DNA from: an uncultured Lachnospiraceae bacterium
GTDB taxonomy: Bacteria > Bacillota > Clostridia > Lachnospirales > Lachnospiraceae
DNA length: 7,857 nucleotides
Assembly: GCA_910584325.1 (NCBI GenBank)
Contig: CAJTZH010000103.1
Span: 1-7,857, forward strand
Reading direction: 5' to 3'
The translations under genes were made by a program, and so were the position numbers. Shown in pieces: positions 7,437-7,857 of the stretch (position 1 is the stretch's first letter; every line of letters starts with the position of its first letter). The notes beneath the pieces were generated by a model. The model saw nothing but the letters and a program-made list of their open reading frames with translations, was not told the DNA's origin and did no database searches.

Positions 7437-7486
7437 TAAAAATGGCAGAATTTTTTAAAAGATAAAATATTATGGAGGTCTGTAAA

Positions 7487-7857
7487 ATGAGCAATACAGC
7501 ACAAGAATCAGCAAGAAGCAGAATCGCTGCTTTACTTGATGATAACAGTTTTGTGGAAATTGGCGGATTGGTTACTGCAAGAACAACCAACTTCAATTTG
7601 CAAGAAAAAGATACTCCGGCGGACGGTGTTGTAACCGGTTACGGGGTAATTGACGGCAATCTTGTGTATGTATACAGCCAGGATGCGAACGTGTTAAACG
7701 GTTCAGTCGGCGAAATGCATGCAAAAAAGATTTGTCGTCTTTATGATTTGGCATTAAAAATGGGGGCACCGGTCATAGGACTTTTAGACTGCGCTGGCCT
7801 TAGATTACAGGAGGCTTCCGACGCGTTAAACGGTTTCGGTGAGATTTACATGAAACA
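7487..7857 (+). CDS. Biotin-dependent carboxyltransferase subunit, acyl-CoA carboxylase/decarboxylase type (5' part)
   Basis: This is the first 123 residues of a carboxyl_trans (crotonase-fold) protein, cut by the window end. The family moves CO2 between biotin and an acyl-CoA or oxo acid, as the beta subunit of propionyl-CoA carboxylase or the alpha subunit of sodium-pumping methylmalonyl-CoA or glutaconyl-CoA decarboxylases. Visible family features are RIAALLDDNSFVEIG (12-26), TPADGVVTGYGVIDG (47-61), a VYSQDANVLNGSVGEMHAKK stretch (65-84), and the loop GLLDCAGLRLQEASDAL (98-114). The protein begins almost directly at the ARxRI-LLD segment, so it lacks most of the N-terminal helix region of the roughly 510-residue propionyl-CoA carboxylase beta subunits. 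In the acyl-CoA loop, the usual SGGAR is CAGLR. In anaerobic Clostridia this short form is likely part of a membrane-bound decarboxylase or carboxylase operon, but the substrate cannot be told from what is visible. The start is set by GGAGG eight bases upstream. Confidence 0.83.
   Translation, partial: MSNTAQESARSRIAALLDDNSFVEIGGLVTARTTNFNLQEKDTPADGVVTGYGVIDGNLVYVYSQDANVLNGSVGEMHAKKICRLYDLALKMGAPVIGLLDCAGLRLQEASDALNGFGEIYMK

Noticed and set aside
7442..7465. A seven-codon reading frame (MAEFFKR) in the leader before the carboxyltransferase gene, resembling a leader peptide.
   Set aside because: It has no ribosome site in front, it begins at about the predicted transcription start, and no attenuator hairpins follow.
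7267..7596. An open frame on the minus strand covering the gap between the last two genes.
   Set aside because: It overlaps two clearly real + strand genes. Its protein has no recognisable motif and I saw no ribosome site that would support it.
1..7857. A defence island, mobile element or other new multi-gene system.
   Set aside because: Every gene belongs to a well-known family with intact core motifs. Gaps are short, and there are no direct repeats, integrase or transposase genes, or unknown genes to build such a claim on.

Overview
This window looks like ordinary chromosomal sequence from an anaerobic Gram-positive bacterium, probably a member of the Clostridia and possibly of the Lachnospiraceae. 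That is inferred from the strong GGAGG ribosome sites, the clostridial flavour of the proteins (DacF-type carboxypeptidase, short decarboxylase-type carboxyltransferase, ParE/ParC-like topoisomerase pair), and Gram-positive type IV pilus ATPases. Base composition looks moderate throughout by eye. All genes are on the + strand. I see no mobile element, CRISPR array, RNA gene, phage gene or toxin-antitoxin pair.

Layout. Positions 1-633 are the 3' end of a type IV pilus extension ATPase gene (pilB/gspE family). It is followed after 17 bases by a complete pilT retraction ATPase gene (651-1712). A strong intrinsic terminator (1739-1772) closes this unit. A 163-base gap then holds the terminator, a 7+7 dyad (1788-1807) and a good sigma-A-type promoter (1801-1829).

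The next unit encodes both subunits of a type IIA DNA topoisomerase, the ATPase/TOPRIM subunit (1876-3789) and the DNA-cleaving subunit (3810-6119). I call it topoisomerase IV (parE-parC) rather than gyrase, because the C-terminal domain of the second subunit has no recognisable GyrA box. A penicillin-binding D-Ala-D-Ala carboxypeptidase gene (dacF-like, best start 6208) follows with no visible terminator before it, so it may be co-transcribed.

A 112-base gap with a weak hairpin and a very good promoter (7408-7436) leads into the first 123 codons of a biotin-dependent carboxyltransferase/decarboxylase alpha-type subunit gene, cut by the window end.

The parts do separate jobs: pilus extension and retraction, chromosome decatenation and supercoil control, peptidoglycan trimming, and acyl-CoA or oxo-acid (de)carboxylation. 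I found no convincing undescribed system. The items most worth a second look are the dyad overlapping the topoisomerase promoter, substitutions next to conserved motifs in ParE, and the altered oxyanion-loop sequence in the carboxyltransferase.
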